Shown in pieces: positions 61,261 to 64,000 of a stretch of 64,000 nt of DNA. Source of the DNA: Galbibacter sp038433465 (GTDB lineage: Bacteria; Bacteroidota; Bacteroidia; Flavobacteriales; Flavobacteriaceae); assembly GCF_038433465.1 (NCBI RefSeq), contig NZ_JAESVF010000011.1, positions 1 through 64,000 of the forward strand. The letters run 5' to 3'. Both the position numbers and the translations under genes were made by a program. The notes under the pieces were generated by a model. That model was not told the DNA's origin and did no database searches. It saw nothing but the letters and a program-made list of their open reading frames with translations. Each line of letters begins with the position of its first letter. Position 1 is the stretch's first letter.

Positions 61261-61569
61261 TTGAAAATATTTCTAACCATATTAGCTGTGTATTTTTTGT
61301 CACTAAACTTTATGACGTGTAGTGACGAAGTGGTACAAACCGATGACACCGCGACAGCAGTGGTTTCTGTAGCACATGCAGATGGTGATATGGATATCGA
61401 TTTTTGCTCTCCTTTCTGTCAATGTCATTGTTGCCACGTGCATGTTACACCATCTTCCGTTGCTACTTATACCATAATTTCTCCTGAAATTTCTTCGGAA
61501 GTCAATCTTCATACAAAACATATCGAAGACAAATTTCAACACTCCATTTTACAACCCCCTCGGGTTTAG
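61261..61569 (+). CDS. DUF6660 family Cys-rich small protein (TTG start)
   Basis: The protein is ~102 residues from TTG at 61261 (another TTG at 61255); the first ATG lies after the hydrophobic segment, so a TTG start is needed for export (KIFLTILAVYFLSLNFMTC). The mature part holds DIDFCSPFCQCHCCHVHVTP, a dense Cys/His cluster suited to metal binding, and ends ILQPPRV. I assign DUF6660, a small family seen beside metal RND pumps in Bacteroidota. The czcA-like pump gene follows on the same strand. It is divergent from the HYC_CC_PP gene. It may be a periplasmic metal chaperone or sensor (inference). Confidence 0.8.
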   Translation: MKIFLTILAVYFLSLNFMTCSDEVVQTDDTATAVVSVAHADGDMDIDFCSPFCQCHCCHVHVTPSSVATYTIISPEISSEVNLHTKHIEDKFQHSILQPPRV

Positions 61570-61792
61570 TATACTTCTATTTTTTTGGTATTGAATTATT
61601 TAACTGAAAGGTTTTTTATGAGCTTTTCCGATTTTTCAATGTCAATTTCAGGTTGATTTAAAAGAAGTTATTTAGAATTACATTTCAGTATTTCTACGGT
61701 TTTGTTTCGCGAAATCGAGAAACTGAGACAATTTTAAATGAACAACTTATTCTCTTTAAACAACCCCTTATTTCAAATTAAAAATCATTTAT

Positions 61793-61799
61793 AAAGGAG
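61793..61799 (+). promoter_or_regulatory. strong Shine-Dalgarno site of the czcA-like gene
   Basis: AAAGGAG lies 9 nt before the ATG at 61809 and fixes that start. Such a full SD is uncommon in Bacteroidota. Confidence 0.6.
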
Positions 61800-61808
61800 T
61801 ATACGATT

Positions 61809-64000
61809 ATGATTAATAAAATTATTGACTTTTCCATTCGGCAAAAGTTTATAATCGGACTGTTCATTATTGCACTTATAGGCGTAGGAATTTGGTCTAT
61901 GAGTACGATTAATTTAGGTTCGGTTCCCGATATTACCAACAATCAAGTTCAAGTCATTACGGTTTCTCAAAATTTGGCTACTGAAGATATCGAGCAGTTT
62001 GTAACCTACCCTGTAGAGTTGGCAATGGCGAATTTGCCTGGGGTAGAAGAAATTCGTTCGATTTCTCGTTTCGGACTTTCAGTAGTTACCATTGTTTTTA
62101 AAGACGAAGAAGGTACCTATTTACCAAGGCAATTGGTGCAGGAAAAATTGAATGAAGTAAAAGCAGAAATCCCTGAAAAGTTTGGAAATCCAACAATGGG
62201 ACCCATTACCACTGGATTGGGCGAAATATACCAATACACTTTAACTCCAAAAGAGGGCTACGAAGATGCATATTCGCCTACCGATTTACGAACCATTCAA
62301 GATTGGATAGTGAAACGTCAGCTTGCACTTACCGAAGGTGTTGTTGAAATTAATGCTTTTGGAGGTCATGTAAAACAGTATGAAATTTCTCTTGATTCTG
62401 ATAAACTAAATTCGGCAGGAGTTACAATTTCAGAAGTTTTTGAAGCACTTCAAAAGAACAATGTAAACACAGGTGGCGCCTACATCGAAAAGAATAAAAT
62501 GGCAAATTTTATTCGAGGAGAAGGATTGATTCGTTCCTTAAAAGATGTTGAAAACATTGTAATTAAAACTGAAAATGGCATTCCAATTTTAATTAAAAAT
62601 GTTGCGGAAAATGTTCAGTTTGGAAGTCAAACGCGCTATGGTGCTTTTACACAAGACGGGCGAGAAGCAGTTGGAGGCATGGTGTTAATGTTGCGAGGTT
62701 CCAATCCAAATATGGTTATTCAAAATGTACAAACTCGGATGGAAGAAGTGCAAAAATCGCTTCCTGAAGGGCTAGAAATCAAGCCTTTTTTAGACCGAAG
62801 TTCTTTAATTGAACGTACCACCAGCACTGTAAAACAAAACCTTTTAGAAGGAGCTCTGATTGTAATTTTTGCACTCGTTATTTTGTTAGGAAGTCTTCGC
62901 GGAGGGATTATTACAGCAACCACCATTCCGTTATCACTTTTATTTGCGTTTATCTTAATGAAGCAATTTAATGTATGGGCAAATTTAATGAGTTTAGGAG
63001 CTATCGATTTCGGAATTATTATCGACGGTGCTGTAATTATTATTGAAGGAACTGTACACGAAATTCAAAAGCGACTGCGACATAAAAATACTGTTTTACA
63101 AGAAGGTGAAATGGATACGCTAGCTTATAAAGCGGGAAGTACCATGATGAATTCGGCTTTCTTTGGGCAAATGATTATTTTGATTGTTTTTACTCCCATT
63201 TTATTTTTAACGGGAGTCGAAGGCAAAATGTTTAAACCAATGGCTTACACTTTTGGTTTTGCAATGATTGGGGCTATTATTCTTTGTTTGACTTATGTCC
63301 CAATGATGGCTTCTTTGTTTATGAAACCCATTCAAAATACAAAAAGTGCCTTTGGAAAATTTGAATCTAAGTTAGAGCAATTTAGTAATCGTATTATCAA
63401 TGCCATTCACAAAGCTTATTTGCCTTTACTTCAGTTGGCGTTAAAATTTAAAGGAGCTGTTTTAGGAATCGGACTTGTATTATTAGTTGTTAGCGGATTT
63501 ATTTTTTCACGGATGGGAGGAGAGTTTATTCCGCAGTTAGATGAAGGAGATATTGCAATGCAAGCACTTATTCGTCCTGGAAGTGGTTTAAGCGAGTCGA
63601 TAGACGTTTCGAAAAAGATAGAAACCATCCTCCTTGATAATTTCCCAGAGATTAAAACAGTGGTTGCTCGTATTGGGGTTGCCGATATTCCTACAGACCC
63701 TATGCCAATGGACATTGCGGATATGTATATCATTCTTGATAAAAATAAAGATAATTGGACTTCAGCAGTAACTAAAGACGAGCTTATTGAGAAGATGAAG
63801 GAGAAGCTCGATATACTTGCAGGCGTAAACTTGGTGTTTAGTCAACCTGTAGAATTGCGTTTTAATGAGTTGATTACAGGAGTTCGAGAAGATGTAGCTG
63901 TAAAATTATATGGAGAAGACCTTGATGTGTTAGCTGAAAAAGTTCAGCAAATGGCTACAATTATTCAATCGGTTGAGGGTGTAGGCGATGTAAATGCTGA
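61809..64000 (+). CDS. CzcA-type heavy-metal RND efflux pump, 5' part (runs off the window)
   Basis: Open from ATG 61809 to the window end (730 codons, no stop). The protein opens KIIDFSIRQKFIIGLFIIAL, then SVPDITNNQVQVITVSQNLA, typical of CzcA/HME1-type pumps, and has GPITTGLGEIYQYTL where CusA has the GQLFWY block. The proton-relay segment GAIDFGIIIDGAVIIIEG (Asp, Asp, Glu) matches divalent-metal CzcA pumps. GGEFIPQLDEGDIAMQALIR starts the second half. With copA/cusA on the other strand this gives a second efflux system, likely for divalent cations (Zn, Co, Cd) or copper; specificity is not certain. The gap before it (61570-61808) has only a small palindrome, TTTCGCGAAA. Confidence 0.94.
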   Translation, partial: MINKIIDFSIRQKFIIGLFIIALIGVGIWSMSTINLGSVPDITNNQVQVITVSQNLATEDIEQFVTYPVELAMANLPGVEEIRSISRFGLSVVTIVFKDEEGTYLPRQLVQEKLNEVKAEIPEKFGNPTMGPITTGLGEIYQYTLTPKEGYEDAYSPTDLRTIQDWIVKRQLALTEGVVEINAFGGHVKQYEISLDSDKLNSAGVTISEVFEALQKNNVNTGGAYIEKNKMANFIRGEGLIRSLKDVENIVIKTENGIPILIKNVAENVQFGSQTRYGAFTQDGREAVGGMVLMLRGSNPNMVIQNVQTRMEEVQKSLPEGLEIKPFLDRSSLIERTTSTVKQNLLEGALIVIFALVILLGSLRGGIITATTIPLSLLFAFILMKQFNVWANLMSLGAIDFGIIIDGAVIIIEGTVHEIQKRLRHKNTVLQEGEMDTLAYKAGSTMMNSAFFGQMIILIVFTPILFLTGVEGKMFKPMAYTFGFAMIGAIILCLTYVPMMASLFMKPIQNTKSAFGKFESKLEQFSNRIINAIHKAYLPLLQLALKFKGAVLGIGLVLLVVSGFIFSRMGGEFIPQLDEGDIAMQALIRPGSGLSESIDVSKKIETILLDNFPEIKTVVARIGVADIPTDPMPMDIADMYIILDKNKDNWTSAVTKDELIEKMKEKLDILAGVNLVFSQPVELRFNELITGVREDVAVKLYGEDLDVLAEKVQQMATIIQSVEGVGDVNA

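Overview
The window looks like chromosome from a marine-type Flavobacteriaceae member (Bacteroidota). The evidence is low GC, SusC/SusD pairs, TonB-dependent receptors with an N-terminal carboxypeptidase-regulatory-like domain, Bacteroidota-style -7 promoter boxes (TAnnTTTG), FecR/ECF-sigma pairs, an Rhs protein of Bacteroidota type and several small Bacteroidota-restricted families (DUF4861, DUF4374, DUF4159, HYC_CC_PP, DUF6660). No species can be named from this. I saw no rRNA, tRNA or CRISPR.

Layout. (1) 1-2.4 kb: 3' end of an Rhs polymorphic-toxin gene, a small membrane protein that may be its immunity protein, and the C-terminal stub of an XRE-type regulator. (2) 2.4-24 kb: a pectin/galacturonate locus. 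A SusC-SusD operon carries surface or periplasmic enzymes (DUF4861, GH105 unsaturated-galacturonyl hydrolase, CE8 pectin methylesterase, CE12 acetylesterase). A divergent LacI regulator follows. Two catabolic operons, uxaB-uxaA and uxaC-kdgK-eda-dctPQM, encode the full isomerase route from galacturonate to pyruvate and glyceraldehyde-3-phosphate plus a TRAP importer. A 14-bp palindrome (TGTAATCGATTRCA-like) sits before susC, lacI, uxaB and uxaC, tying the four units into one local regulon. kdgF and an SDR dehydrogenase for the unsaturated-uronate branch sit at the end of a separate operon of housekeeping genes. (3) 24-32.3 kb: housekeeping genes (THUMP-like methyltransferase, AI-2E transporter, TrmH-type methyltransferase, DUF4159), a degenerate-Nudix regulator divergent from galK-galT, and trxB. 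(4) 32.4-36.2 kb: a TonB receptor plus DUF4374 lipoprotein, probably siderophore uptake, behind two tandem 19-bp palindromes. (5) 36.3-39.5 kb: ECF sigma, anti-sigma-like protein, DUF4097 and DUF2807 cell-envelope proteins. (6) 40-50.3 kb: UDP-glucose dehydrogenase, then FecR, SusC, SusD, calcineurin-like phosphoesterase and an ECF sigma factor. (7) 50.6-64 kb: a copper/heavy-metal island: CusB-like adaptor, copper P-type ATPase, DUF3347 lipoprotein, TolC-like protein, CusA, a small HYC_CC_PP protein, and divergently DUF6660 and a second, CzcA-like RND pump that runs off the window.

Non-coding structure is rich. One dispersed palindromic repeat family (CTCGACTCCGCTCGAG-type core) occurs in at least seven places. 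A second 170-bp element occurs twice in opposite orientation, with two conserved hairpins and one compensatory base-pair change. Heptanucleotide arrays overlap or abut the stop codons of three genes in the metal cluster. The strongest candidates for something new are the structured 170-bp element, the local LacI regulon architecture, the tandem operators of the siderophore locus, the SusCD-phosphoesterase locus with its sigma factor at the distal end, and the Rhs toxin/immunity pair.
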